A DNA stretch of 64,000 nt, taken from positions 62,001 through 126,000 of the forward strand of contig DATMPC010000070.1 in the NCBI GenBank assembly GCA_035567895.1. The letters are read 5' to 3'. Below, piece after piece: positions 26,625 through 35,875 of the stretch. A program made the translations under genes and the position numbers. Below the pieces are notes generated by a model. It did not search any database. It was given only the letters and a program-made list of their open reading frames with translations, and was not told where the DNA came from. This stretch comes from Terriglobales bacterium (GTDB lineage: Bacteria > Acidobacteriota > Terriglobia > Terriglobales > Acidobacteriaceae). Each line of letters begins with the position of its first letter. Within the stretch, counting starts at the first letter, position 1.

Positions 26625-27917
26625 GTGCTCGATCGCCGTCGCTTTTTACTTTCCTCCGCTGCCATTGCCGCCGTTGCCGGCTTGCCATTTTCGTTAGCTG
26701 AAGCTCAATCTGCAGCTCAGTCCGATAACCATCCCCTTCCCCCGAAGGACCTCTACGAGCGCGATCAGGAGTCCTACTGGGCGGCGCTGCGCAAGCAATT
26801 TCTGATCCCCAGCGATGAGGTCTACCTCAACAACGGGACAGTGGGATCCTCTCCTCGCCCCGTGCTGCGCGCGATCGTCGAGTCTTTTCATGAAACCGAG
26901 CAGATGGCGCAAAGCGATCCAGAGGATTATCCGATCTGGGGCTATGCGTCGTGGAACGAATACCGTGATCCTCTCGCAGCGTTTGTAGGAGCCACACGCG
27001 ACGAGATTGCTCTCGTTCGCAACGCGACCGAAGCGAACAACTACATCGCGAATGGCCTTGAGATGAAGGCGGGCGATGAAGTCCTTATCAGCGACCAGGA
27101 GCATCCGGGAGGAGAACAGCCGTGGCTGCTACGCGAAAAGCGCTACGGCGTGGTGGTCAAGAAGTATCAGATACCGCTTCCACCGAAGTCACCTGCCGAT
27201 ATTCTGAACCGCATTAACGACGCGATAACTCCACGCACCCGAATCATTTTCACAAGTCACATCAGTACTGTCACTGGAGTTGTGCAACCCGTGAAGGAGA
27301 TAGCCGCTTTGGCGCGGAGCAAGGGTATCCTCAGCGCCTTCGATGGCGCGCATGTCATCGGCATGATGCCACTCAATCTGCACGAAATCGGCTGTGATAT
27401 GTACACCTCATCGCCGCACAAATGGCTGCAGGCGCCGAAAGGAACAGGATTCTTGTACGTTCGTCCGGAGGTGCAGGATCGTTTGTGGAATACGATTGCG
27501 ACCGAGGGTTGGGAGCGGCCCGAGCTGAAGGCTGAGCGTTTTCAGCGCATCGGTTCGTCCAATGTTCCGATGCTCGCCGGACTGCGCGCTTCTCTTGAGC
27601 TCGCCAACCAGATAGGCATGGATCGCATTGAACGACGCCACCGCCAACTGGCCGACCGAATGCTCGGGGAGATGACGAAACGCGGAGCCGTGTCCTGGAC
27701 TTCTCCTGATCCGAACATGCGTTGCGGTATCGTTACAGTGAATGTCCCCCCGCTGAAGCGAATGGAGATGGAGCACTGGATGTGGCAAGACAAGAAAATC
27801 CGGATTCGCGGCGGCGAGCCCTCGAAGCTGCGCCTCTCGACTCCTTACTATCTGCTACCGGGAGATATGGATCGTTTCCTGGCGAGCTTTGACGAATTCA
27901 AACGTTCGCATGCGTAA
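26625..27917 (+). CDS. Exported class V aminotransferase-like protein (isopenicillin N epimerase type)
   Basis: 430 residues from GTG 26625 with GGGAG upstream. It begins LDRRRFLLSSAAIAAVAGLP, a twin-arginine signal, so the folded cofactor-bound enzyme is probably exported. The body is a PLP class V aminotransferase: VYLNNGTVGSSPRPV, NATEANNYIANGL, FDGAHVIGMMP, and the PLP lysine in SSPHKWLQAPKGTGFLYV. Relatives include isopenicillin N epimerase and cysteine desulfurase-like proteins. The substrate is unknown. It is followed 17 bases later by a DUF302 gene. Confidence 0.85.
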   Translation: MLDRRRFLLSSAAIAAVAGLPFSLAEAQSAAQSDNHPLPPKDLYERDQESYWAALRKQFLIPSDEVYLNNGTVGSSPRPVLRAIVESFHETEQMAQSDPEDYPIWGYASWNEYRDPLAAFVGATRDEIALVRNATEANNYIANGLEMKAGDEVLISDQEHPGGEQPWLLREKRYGVVVKKYQIPLPPKSPADILNRINDAITPRTRIIFTSHISTVTGVVQPVKEIAALARSKGILSAFDGAHVIGMMPLNLHEIGCDMYTSSPHKWLQAPKGTGFLYVRPEVQDRLWNTIATEGWERPELKAERFQRIGSSNVPMLAGLRASLELANQIGMDRIERRHRQLADRMLGEMTKRGAVSWTSPDPNMRCGIVTVNVPPLKRMEMEHWMWQDKKIRIRGGEPSKLRLSTPYYLLPGDMDRFLASFDEFKRSHA

Positions 27918-27934
27918 TCTAGTGCGGAGGAACT

Positions 27935-28339
27935 ATGTCGCAGGTACTTGGCCTAAAGGACAACGGAATCGTCAACGTTCGGAGTGCGCACTCCTTCTCT
28001 GAGACGATGCAGAGAATCGAGCGACTCATCACCAGCAAGGGACTCAAGATTATTTGCGTCGTAGACCACGGCGGGGATGCAGTAGCGGCAGGATTCCAGA
28101 TGCCTCCCACGAAGCTGGTCATTTTTGGCAATCCCAAAGCGGGAACTCCGCTCATGCTCGCCACACCATCGGTTGCGCTGGATCTTCCTTTGAAGCTGCT
28201 GGTCGGACAGGATCCCGGTAACCAGACCTGGATCTCGTACAACTCTCCTAGCTTTCTCGAAAAACGTCACTCAATTCCAATTGAGTTCGCTGAAAAAGTT
28301 ACTGTGGTTGAAGCTATAGCCAACGCCGCGGCAAATTAA
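27935..28339 (+). CDS. DUF302 domain protein
   Basis: 134 residues spanning one DUF302 domain. VRSAHSFSETMQRIERLITSKG is the first helix, VDHGGDAVAAGFQMPPTKLVIFGNP the core, and TPSVALDLPLKLLVGQD the conserved end. DUF302 proteins are small, of unknown function, and sometimes fused to or encoded near redox proteins. No signal peptide is visible. It probably shares a transcript with the aminotransferase gene. Confidence 0.88.
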   Translation: MSQVLGLKDNGIVNVRSAHSFSETMQRIERLITSKGLKIICVVDHGGDAVAAGFQMPPTKLVIFGNPKAGTPLMLATPSVALDLPLKLLVGQDPGNQTWISYNSPSFLEKRHSIPIEFAEKVTVVEAIANAAAN

Positions 28340-28406
28340 TCTAAATCCCTGGCGTGTTCTCCTGCTCGTGACAATTTCGGTCTCCGCCGGTCTTCCTTCA
28401 TCGTGA

Positions 28407-29258
28407 TTACAGGCCGGCAGCCTTGAGCACATCCTTGGGCGTCGCTCCGCTTTCACGCATATGCCGAATGCTTAGAGCATCGTGGCGCTTTGCCAGTCGG
28501 TTACCGGATTCATCACGCACAAGATCGCAGTGATAATGCTGTGGAGCGTTCAATCTCATCACGCGGTAAATCAGAATCTGGCGTGCCGTCGACTTCAGCA
28601 AATCTGCTCCGCGGACGACTTCAGTGACTTTCATCGCAGCATCGTCGACAGCTACTGCCAGTTGATATGCAGGCACGTCGTCGCGGCGCCAGACGAGGAA
28701 ATCTCCGAAGTCCTGGCCCGCCACGTAGCGATTCGGGCCGAAATGTAGGTCGTCGAACACAATCCGCTGACCGTCGGGCACGCGGAAGCGCCAGTTCACG
28801 CCCACCGGTGTGGAGAAATCAGAAGCATCGGTACGGCCTCGGCACGTGCCGGGGTAGACCGGCTCATCATCAACGTCGTTATTCGGAGCGGCAGCAGCCT
28901 GAGCGACATCCTTGCGCGAACAGGTGCAAGGATAGATGGCGCCCGCGTCGCGCAGCTCGCGCCATGCGTTGAGATAAAACTCGCGACGTTCGCTTTGCGA
29001 GTAGGGAGCGTACTGCCCGCCACAATCTGGACCTTCCGACCATCGGATACCTAACCACCGAAGGTCCTCGTACATTGCTTCAACGAATTCCGGTCGACAT
29101 CGTTGGGGATCCAGATCTTCGTTGCGGAGGAACAGCGTTCCGCGGCGTTCGGAAGCACGCTGCGCTGCGATCCAAAAGGTTCGTGCGTGGCCGAGATGGA
29201 GCAGTCCAGTCGGGGACGGCGCAAGGCGGCCACGGTACTGAGTGATTGGTTCAGGCAT
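28407..29258 (-). CDS. gluQ: Glutamyl-Q tRNA(Asp) synthetase
   Basis: 283 residues, the short length of GluQRS. It has the class I catalytic core: GRLAPSPTGLLHLGHARTFW (HIGH-type), RNEDLDPQRC, and the KMSKS-like LAKRHDALSI near the C-terminus. A zinc site is formed by CTCS and YPGTC. It lacks the anticodon-binding domain of GltX. It glutamylates queuosine at position 34 of tRNA(Asp). Neighbours are unrelated. Confidence 0.93.
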   Translation of the reverse strand: MPEPITQYRGRLAPSPTGLLHLGHARTFWIAAQRASERRGTLFLRNEDLDPQRCRPEFVEAMYEDLRWLGIRWSEGPDCGGQYAPYSQSERREFYLNAWRELRDAGAIYPCTCSRKDVAQAAAAPNNDVDDEPVYPGTCRGRTDASDFSTPVGVNWRFRVPDGQRIVFDDLHFGPNRYVAGQDFGDFLVWRRDDVPAYQLAVAVDDAAMKVTEVVRGADLLKSTARQILIYRVMRLNAPQHYHCDLVRDESGNRLAKRHDALSIRHMRESGATPKDVLKAAGL

Positions 29259-29346
29259 GCAGGAACGACATCAGCGCAGCAAGCTTCAAGTATGGCTCCC
29301 TAAGGCTAAACGACGATTCAAAACTATCCTGTGCTAACCTCGCTCC

Positions 29347-29511
29347 GTGCCCAGCAATCCGCCTAAGTCAGGAAACGGCAAGGAGAGTCTGTACTGTCCG
29401 AATTGCGCAGTCGAAGTCACCGACCCACTCACTTGCGGAGATTGCTCAGCAGTAATCTGCCGCCGCTGTGGAACGCCTCTGGAGTCTGCCGACGACCTGG
29501 GCATTGGGTAA
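29347..29511 (+). CDS. Small zinc-ribbon protein
   Basis: 54 residues from GTG 29347. Three cysteine pairs are visible: YCPNC, TCGDC and ICRRCGTPLE, a pattern fit for one or two zinc ribbons. The last part resembles C-terminal zinc ribbons of the 'CRRCGTPL' kind. There is no clear ribosome site, so the start is uncertain, and the frame could be part of a longer protein with a non-standard start. It is divergent from gluQ. Function is unknown. Confidence 0.5.
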   Translation: MPSNPPKSGNGKESLYCPNCAVEVTDPLTCGDCSAVICRRCGTPLESADDLGIG

Positions 29512-29708
29512 CAACGTCAAGTTTTTGCGCAAACACGATCCTCATTTACACTCCCTTGTTCAATTTCGCGCATACGATTGCAGTTTTCGATGTAGTCGGC
29601 TGAGTCTGCTTCACAAGCAACCAACACGGCGAGTGAAGGGTGAGCTCGCAAACCTGAACTGCGCGTGTGCGGAATGTATCGATACGGCTGATCTCTGTAG
29701 AAGGGCAA

Positions 29709-30917
29709 ATGAAACTACTGGTTATTGGGGCAGGCATGATGGGATCCGCTGCTGCGTTCGACATGGCGCGATCCGCCGGAGTGGAGTCCGTCACGCTGGC
29801 GGACGCCGACATTGTTCGCGCCCAGGACTCCGCACAGTTCATTGCTAAGAGTCACGGAAAGAAGGGCGCTCCAGTCCGAGAAGTGGCGCTCGAGGCTGCA
29901 GACGAGAGTTCCGCTTCGGCTCTCATGCGGGGGCATACCGGCGTTCTTTCTGCTGTTCCCTACTTCTTCAATGTTGGTCTTGCGCGCGCTGCGATCGGAG
30001 CGGGTTGCCACTTCGCCGACCTGGGTGGCAACAATACGGTCGTGCGGAAAACTCTCGCGATGAGCGCCGAGGCGGAGAGGAACGGAATCGGCCTTGCTCC
30101 TGATTGCGGCCTGTCGCCCGGCATGGCGAGCATTCTGGCTGGCGATCTTGTGCGGCGGCTGCGTCCGCAGAAGCTCAGTCGCGTAGCCGCGCCCTCCACG
30201 AAGAAGGCCCACAAGCCGGCAATCGATGCACTCAAGCTCTACGTTGGAGGACTGCCCAAGAAGCCACGCCCACCTTTCGAATATCAATTGGTTTTCTCGG
30301 TGGAAGGTCTCATCAATGAGTACGTGGAGCCGGCGAGAGTGCTGAAAGGCGGGAAACTGGTCGAGATCGAGCCCCTGACAGAGCCGGAGCCTTTTCGTCT
30401 TCGTGGCTTTCGTCCTATGGTCGCATTCCACACTTCAGGCGGAACCTCAACCATGCCGGAAAGCTTTCAGGGCGAGGTTGGCGAATGCTTCGAGAAAACG
30501 TTGCGCTATCCCGACCATTACACGCTAATTCGCGGGCTCTACGACTTGGGATTCTTTTCGAGCGAAAAGCGTAGGCTGAAATCTGGAGAGATTAGCCCTC
30601 GCGAGCTGACCTCGCATCTCTTCCTCGAGAAACTCTCTGGTGAAGAACCTGACGTGACGATCATGCGCATCGAAGCCCATGCGAACAAGCGCGTGCTCTC
30701 CTACACGATGATCGACGAGTTCGATCGCAGGACCGGCTTGACTTCAATGATGCGCACGACGGCATGGCCCGCATCGGTGGTTCTACAGATGATGGCGAAT
30801 GGCTCGATCACCAAGCGGGGAGGAATCCGGCAAGAACTCGACGTTCCAGCGGATGCATTCTTACACCAAATGTCACGACGCGGAGTTAAGATCCGGTTCG
30901 CGCAAAGCGGGCGGTAA
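29709..30917 (+). CDS. Saccharopine/lysine dehydrogenase-like oxidoreductase
   Basis: 402 residues from ATG 29709, with GAAGGG upstream. The N-terminal Rossmann fold (MKLLVIGAGMMGSAAAFDMA) and AVPYFFNVGLARAAIGAGCHFADLGG, GLAPDCGLSPGMASILAGDL match the saccharopine dehydrogenase family of L-lysine 6-dehydrogenases. LYVGGLPKKPRPPFEYQLVFS and the C-terminal domain agree. It probably oxidises an amino acid in lysine breakdown using NAD(P). Its last 45 bases overlap the end of plsC on the opposite strand. Confidence 0.85.
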   Translation: MKLLVIGAGMMGSAAAFDMARSAGVESVTLADADIVRAQDSAQFIAKSHGKKGAPVREVALEAADESSASALMRGHTGVLSAVPYFFNVGLARAAIGAGCHFADLGGNNTVVRKTLAMSAEAERNGIGLAPDCGLSPGMASILAGDLVRRLRPQKLSRVAAPSTKKAHKPAIDALKLYVGGLPKKPRPPFEYQLVFSVEGLINEYVEPARVLKGGKLVEIEPLTEPEPFRLRGFRPMVAFHTSGGTSTMPESFQGEVGECFEKTLRYPDHYTLIRGLYDLGFFSSEKRRLKSGEISPRELTSHLFLEKLSGEEPDVTIMRIEAHANKRVLSYTMIDEFDRRTGLTSMMRTTAWPASVVLQMMANGSITKRGGIRQELDVPADAFLHQMSRRGVKIRFAQSGR

Positions 30918-31610
30918 TGCCGAGGCTATCTCGGTGCGAACTGCCGAGATAAGTTCATCATTGTCGCTAAACCGCTTGGGTAAGATCGGCGCGTGAAAGA
31001 CCAGCCGCACTGTTCCTGAATGGATCAGCATGCTGCCTTTGGGCATCAGGGATTCCGATTCCAGGATTGTGATCGGAACAACCGGGATGCCGCTGTCCAT
31101 GGCCAGATAAAATGGGCCCTTCTTAAACGGAAGCAAACGGCCATCTCGCGAGCGCGTGCCTTCAGGAAAAACGGTCATATTCAAGCCCCGAGCCATGACT
31201 TCTTCGGCTTCGCGCATGCTGTTGACCGCGGCTTCGCGGTTGCGCCGATCCACAGCGACAAGGTCGCCCATGCGCATCGCTTGGCCCAGAATGGGAACTT
31301 GAAAGAGCTCTTTTTTCACGAGCACCGAAGTGCGTCGCGGAAGCATAGGGATCAATATCGGAGGATCGAGGTTGGAAACATGGTTGCACATGAAGATGTA
31401 CGTCTCGGCTGGATTGATTCGCTCCATTCCCTCTAACTGAATGTGAATACCGGCAAGACGTACTCCATTATGGGCGATCCACATAGCGATCGCGTAGAGC
31501 ACGTCGGCGCTACCTGTAATCCAAGTCCAGGGAAAGCCGACGAGCGCCCCCAAGATCGTAGAAATCACGACGAAGAGCAGCGCTGCCGCAGTTCTGAGGG
31601 CTGCGATCAT
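30873..31610 (-). CDS. plsC: 1-acyl-sn-glycerol-3-phosphate acyltransferase
   Basis: 245 residues. An N-terminal hydrophobic stretch (AAALLFVVISTILGALVGF) anchors it. The acyltransferase motifs are NHVSNLD (HX4D at 77-82) and FPEGTRSRDG, with VPITI downstream. It makes phosphatidic acid from lysophosphatidic acid at the membrane. Its ATG overlaps the stop of the M61 peptidase gene by 4 bases (ATGA), so it is the last gene of a coupled chain, and it runs into the convergent lysine-dehydrogenase-like gene. Confidence 0.9.
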   Translation of the reverse strand: MIAALRTAAALLFVVISTILGALVGFPWTWITGSADVLYAIAMWIAHNGVRLAGIHIQLEGMERINPAETYIFMCNHVSNLDPPILIPMLPRRTSVLVKKELFQVPILGQAMRMGDLVAVDRRNREAAVNSMREAEEVMARGLNMTVFPEGTRSRDGRLLPFKKGPFYLAMDSGIPVVPITILESESLMPKGSMLIHSGTVRLVFHAPILPKRFSDNDELISAVRTEIASALPPALREPDLNSAS

Positions 31611-33427
31611 TGAGAGTGCTGATTCTCTGAATTCAGCCAGGCCTTGCGACGGGCAAGCTGCTCAGAAGTCGCGTGGGCGGTTTCACGCAACACATATGCC
31701 GTGAGCGCGTGTTCGGCGAGTGTAAGGTCTACCTCCCTCCGGCTCCCGCGACTTTGCACAGTAAACCGAACCTTTGTGCCCGGCTTGGAATTTGCAAACT
31801 GCTGTTCCATAGACCGCGCAGGCTGGTGCCCGTCAATTGCAAGGATCTCGTCACCAGGTCGCAAACCCGCGTTGCTAGCCTGATCACCGTAGACCTCTTG
31901 TATGACAAGCGGAGGAGTAAAGTTCCGCGCTGCTGTGAAACCTGGGTCGGCGGCGGTTCGATTCTCCTGACCTACAGCAAGACCAACCGTTGCGAAAAGC
32001 TCGTTATAAGGGAGTTCCTGCATGCCAGCGACGTACCGGTCGAAGAAGCCGTGTAGGTCGGTTCCCGTCAGGGTTTCCGCGGCTGCACGAACTCCGTCTG
32101 AATCCTGGAAGAATTTCCCTTGCTTCGCGAAATTGCGATTCATGCTCTGAAATAGATCTCGGATTGAGTAACGTCCGCGCGAGTCTTGCTGAATTTTTAG
32201 ATCCAGCAGCACGCCCAGCAATTCGCCCTTGTTGTAATAGTTGATGCTGCGTTCCGGCGAACGATACGGCGGGTACTTGTCGAGCCACGTACTTAGGCTT
32301 GACTCCTCAGCAGACTGGGTCAAGTGCGCCGGACGTGATTGCAGGGTTGTAATTGCTGCAGAAAGCTTTTCGAAGTAGAGCTCCGCAGTTATCAACCCGG
32401 CCTTCAGCAACGCGAGGTCTCCGACCGTACTGGTAACCCCTTCACTGAACCAAAGCGCGCGGGTGTAATTCTCGCGCGAGTAATCAATGGGCTCGAGCGA
32501 CTGCGGACGAATCCGCTTCACATTCCACAAGTGAAAGAATTCATGAGCACTAACCGACTCAAAGTTCCTCAAGTCCTTCAGCTCATTTGCCGAAAGATCG
32601 ATCGCTGTCGAGTAGGCGTGCTCCATCCCTCCACCTGCTGGTCCGTGCGGAAAGTGGTAAATGAAAACGTAGGTGTCGAATGGCCGATCATCCATCCACG
32701 CAGTTTCCGCCGCGGTGATCTTCTTCAGCGACTCTACGAGTTTGGGAGCGTTGTAATCGCTCGCTTCAGCGTCGATTACAACGCGATACCTAGCGCCATT
32801 TTGCTCGAAATCGCTCTCCGCGAATTCACCGAGTTCGCATGGACTGTCGACCAGGCGGTCGTAGTTGGTCGCACGAATCACGTGGCCGGACGATTCGCCT
32901 GCTGTTCCCGTAGGGATACTTATCGATGGAAGAGCTGTGGCCAGCTTCCACTCCAAAGGCACTCGGTCAAGGCGCAGGCTGATCGGTAATTCACGGCCAG
33001 CTGGTGGATACATCAAGAGTTGCGCAAAATTAAAAAACGCATGGTGTGAGTTGAATTGGGCACCAAAGGGACCCGCTTCGTCGAGGACGACGTCGTACTC
33101 GATGTTGACCCAGCCGGGCGTCGGCTTGAACTCCCATGTAGTCTTATCGATCTGCGTAAGGGGAAGTTGTTCGCCAGACTGACTAGCTGCCTTAACGCCA
33201 ATCACGTTCTTAGCAAAGTCGCGAACCTGATACAAAGCGTTCCATACTGGTAATTGAACTTCATTCCCGCCGCTCGTGGGATCGAAGGTCATGGTCACGT
33301 GCACCCGGTGATGCACCGCATCAACCAAGCTGACTGTGTAGTCGAGCTTGGATTCGTTTTGCGCCGGAGCAACGGCCGCGATCAGGAGCACTAGCGGAGC
33401 TAGGACACGCACACGCCGGAACTTCAT
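31607..33427 (-). CDS. Secreted M61-family metallopeptidase with PDZ domain
   Basis: 606 residues. It has a signal peptide (VLAPLVLLIAAVAPAQ), an N-terminal beta domain, then the M61 catalytic domain with the HEFFHLWNVKRIRP zinc motif near residue 295 and WFSEGVTSTVGDL supplying the third ligand. A C-terminal PDZ domain follows (GDQASNAGLRPGDEILAIDG). These are glycyl aminopeptidase-like enzymes, here periplasmic. Its stop overlaps the plsC start and its start overlaps the mpl stop, each by 4 bases, so it is translationally coupled to cell-wall genes. Its substrate is unknown. Confidence 0.92.
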   Translation of the reverse strand: MKFRRVRVLAPLVLLIAAVAPAQNESKLDYTVSLVDAVHHRVHVTMTFDPTSGGNEVQLPVWNALYQVRDFAKNVIGVKAASQSGEQLPLTQIDKTTWEFKPTPGWVNIEYDVVLDEAGPFGAQFNSHHAFFNFAQLLMYPPAGRELPISLRLDRVPLEWKLATALPSISIPTGTAGESSGHVIRATNYDRLVDSPCELGEFAESDFEQNGARYRVVIDAEASDYNAPKLVESLKKITAAETAWMDDRPFDTYVFIYHFPHGPAGGGMEHAYSTAIDLSANELKDLRNFESVSAHEFFHLWNVKRIRPQSLEPIDYSRENYTRALWFSEGVTSTVGDLALLKAGLITAELYFEKLSAAITTLQSRPAHLTQSAEESSLSTWLDKYPPYRSPERSINYYNKGELLGVLLDLKIQQDSRGRYSIRDLFQSMNRNFAKQGKFFQDSDGVRAAAETLTGTDLHGFFDRYVAGMQELPYNELFATVGLAVGQENRTAADPGFTAARNFTPPLVIQEVYGDQASNAGLRPGDEILAIDGHQPARSMEQQFANSKPGTKVRFTVQSRGSRREVDLTLAEHALTAYVLRETAHATSEQLARRKAWLNSENQHSQ

Positions 33428-34833
33428 GCGGTCTTGCTCAAACGCGCAGGAAGCTTCTCGTAGATGCCGCCAAAGCCTCCGTTCGAGAGAATGGCGACGA
33501 CGTCGCCTTCGCGAAGCTCAGGGGAGATGGACTCAACAATCGCATCGGCATCTTTGCACTCACGTGCGTGATGCTTTTGCCGATTAAGCTCCTTCACGAG
33601 TTCGGTGCTTGAGAGTCGCTCGCCTTCAGGAATAGCTTCCGCTTTGAAGACGCTTGTAACCACGATCTCGTCAGCGTTCGCAAGGCTCGCTGCCAGTTCC
33701 TTGAAGAAGACGTTGCGCCGCAACGTGTTGGAACGCGGCTCCAGAATTGCCCAAAGTCGGCGGTTCTTGTAGCGGGTGCGGAGTGCCTTCAAAGTCTCGG
33801 CAATCGCCGTCGGATGGTGAGCGAAGTCGTCAATGATCGTAACGCCGGCAACTTCAGCTTTTACCTCGAGTCGACGCTTCACGCTCTTGAACGAAGCAAG
33901 AGCTTCAGCGATTGCATCGGCCGGGACCTCGTAATGCGCAGCCATCGCGGCCGCGGCCGTAGCGTTCATCACATTGTATTCACCGGCGAGAGACATTCTC
34001 AATTCAGCCCAGAGCGTGCCCTCTCGCTCGACCTTCCACGTCGTTTCCTCGCTCCCAAAGACCAGATCGTGCGCTCGCCACGCGGATCCCTCACCGTGCC
34101 CATAGCGCTCGACTTTGCAAAAAGCGCGCGCAATGCACTCATCGACGTTGATTGAGTTGTCGTATGCGACGAGATACCCGCTTCGAGGAATGAGGTTCAC
34201 GAGGCGCTTGAAAGACGTCTTCACCGCGTCCAGATCCTTGTAGATGTCGGCATGATCGAACTCTACTGACGTGAGCACTACAACATCCGGGAAGTAATGC
34301 AGGAATTTGGGACCTTTGTCGAAGAACGCGGTATCGTACTCATCACCCTCAAGGATGAAGTGCTTGCTCTGGCGCAGGGCAAAGCTCGTGCCGAAGTTCT
34401 CTGCGACGCCTCCAATCAGGAACGATGGGTTCTTCCCTGCTACTTGAAAGATCCAGGAGAGCATCGATGTTGTTGTGGTTTTTCCGTGAGTGCCAGCCAC
34501 GACGATCGACTCTCGTCCTCTGAGGAAGTTTTCGTGAAGGACATGTGGCAATGAGCGCAGCGGGATGTGATGATCCAGTACGTGTTCCAGTTCCACGTTG
34601 CCGCGTGAGATAGCGTTGCCCACAACCACCAAATCGGGACGCCGCTTCAGATTCTCCTCCGAGTATGGTTCCGACACGGGAATGCTCATGCTGCGAAGCA
34701 AATCGGACATCGGAGGGTAAGCCGCAGCATCTGAGCCAGTCACGTGGAAGCCGCGTTGCTTCAACAAGCCAGCCAGAGAAGCCATTGCCGTACCGCATAT
34801 CCCAATGAGGTGCACGTGTTCTCGTTCGCTCAA
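33424..34833 (-). CDS. mpl: UDP-N-acetylmuramate:L-Ala-gamma-D-Glu-meso-DAP ligase
   Basis: 469 residues of the Mur ligase fold. HLIGICGTAMASLAGLL binds UDP, AGTHGKTTTTSMLSWI is the ATP loop, and EGDEYDTAFFDKGPKF is the Mpl-specific segment; MurC instead has a different motif here. DDFAHHPTAIAETL and PRSNTLRRN complete the C-terminal domain. Mpl attaches recycled tripeptide to UDP-MurNAc. It is coupled by 4-base overlaps to ldcA upstream and the M61 gene downstream, making a recycling unit. Confidence 0.95.
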   Translation of the reverse strand: MSEREHVHLIGICGTAMASLAGLLKQRGFHVTGSDAAAYPPMSDLLRSMSIPVSEPYSEENLKRRPDLVVVGNAISRGNVELEHVLDHHIPLRSLPHVLHENFLRGRESIVVAGTHGKTTTTSMLSWIFQVAGKNPSFLIGGVAENFGTSFALRQSKHFILEGDEYDTAFFDKGPKFLHYFPDVVVLTSVEFDHADIYKDLDAVKTSFKRLVNLIPRSGYLVAYDNSINVDECIARAFCKVERYGHGEGSAWRAHDLVFGSEETTWKVEREGTLWAELRMSLAGEYNVMNATAAAAMAAHYEVPADAIAEALASFKSVKRRLEVKAEVAGVTIIDDFAHHPTAIAETLKALRTRYKNRRLWAILEPRSNTLRRNVFFKELAASLANADEIVVTSVFKAEAIPEGERLSSTELVKELNRQKHHARECKDADAIVESISPELREGDVVAILSNGGFGGIYEKLPARLSKTA

Positions 34834-35810
34834 TTCCGTCCTGCCTTGATGGTTTCGCTTCGCGGGTGGGTTGCAGCCTCCAGAATCTCGAGAGTGGCGG
34901 TCTCGGCGACCGTGAGTCGCGCACTCACCCCGATCGGTAGCGTGATGTTTGCGCCAGACACATGACCGGAGCGCAGTCCGAAAGCTACGGGGATATTCAC
35001 ATCACCGAGGATGCGTGCGATCACCTGCTGAAGCGTGTAGCCGGAGTCGGCAGGAGGAGAACACTCGAGCATCTCTCCAAAAACGATCCCCCGAACTTTC
35101 TCCAGCTTGCCCGCATACTTCAAGTGCATCAACATGCGATCAATGCGATAGGGCCATTCGCCAAGGTCTTCTAGAAAGAGGATCGTGTCTTCGGTCTGAA
35201 TCTCGTAAGGAGTTCCAAGGGAGGACACGAGCAATGAGAGACAGCCTCCATAAAGTTTTCCTTCGGCTTCTCCTTCACAGATCGCTTCCATCCCAGGCGA
35301 GTCGGAATTCGTGATGTTCCATTGTGGCTGCCCAGAGCTCGCACATGAGAACGACTTCACATGCACGCCATCGGGCCGCGCAAAGTCCTTGGCTACCATG
35401 GGGCCATGAAAACCTACAAGTCGGAGCTTGTCGTGGAAATACGTAAGAAGTGTCGTGAGATCGCTGTAACCGCAGAAGATCTTCGGATGTTTCGCGATCA
35501 GATCGAGATCCAGATGGGGCAGTAGATAATTCGAGCCGTATCCACCGCGCGCACAGATAACAGCTTTCACCTCCGGCGCGCGGAACATCTCGTGAAGTTC
35601 GTCAACGCGCCGTCGCACTCCGCCGGCAAAGTAGAGTTCGTGTTCAAAGATCCCCTGTGAAAACACTGGCTCCAGTCCAAGCTGCTGCAAGGCGAGAACA
35701 CCGGCTTCGAACTGCTGGCGATTCACTGGGCCAGCCGGTGCCACGATGCCAACCGTGTCTCCTTTCTCGAGAACGGGAGGGCGAAGCAGAGATGAGGGAT
35801 GAGCGATCAC
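34830..35810 (-). CDS. ldcA: LD-carboxypeptidase (muramoyltetrapeptide carboxypeptidase)
   Basis: 326 residues of the S66 family. DTVGIVAPAGPVNRQQFEAG opens the domain, ICARGGYGSNYLLPHLDLD carries the nucleophile-elbow region (usually RGGYG with catalytic Ser), and FLEDLGEWPYRIDRMLMHLK lies near the acidic member. In classical LdcA the nucleophile serine follows GGYG; here GGYGSN keeps it. The enzyme trims D-Ala from tetrapeptide, making the tripeptide used by Mpl. It heads the ldcA-mpl-M61-plsC chain. Confidence 0.92.
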   Translation of the reverse strand: MIAHPSSLLRPPVLEKGDTVGIVAPAGPVNRQQFEAGVLALQQLGLEPVFSQGIFEHELYFAGGVRRRVDELHEMFRAPEVKAVICARGGYGSNYLLPHLDLDLIAKHPKIFCGYSDLTTLLTYFHDKLRLVGFHGPMVAKDFARPDGVHVKSFSCASSGQPQWNITNSDSPGMEAICEGEAEGKLYGGCLSLLVSSLGTPYEIQTEDTILFLEDLGEWPYRIDRMLMHLKYAGKLEKVRGIVFGEMLECSPPADSGYTLQQVIARILGDVNIPVAFGLRSGHVSGANITLPIGVSARLTVAETATLEILEAATHPRSETIKAGRN

Positions 35811-35875
35811 AAGTTTTCAATCTTAGCTGATGCGGATTGCGGCCTAGCCCAAGTTCTGCCGATGAAGGATGACCT

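Noticed and set aside
29512-29708. Possible gene between the zinc-ribbon peptide and the lysine-dehydrogenase-like gene
   Set aside because: Open frames here are short, lack ribosome sites and resemble no family.
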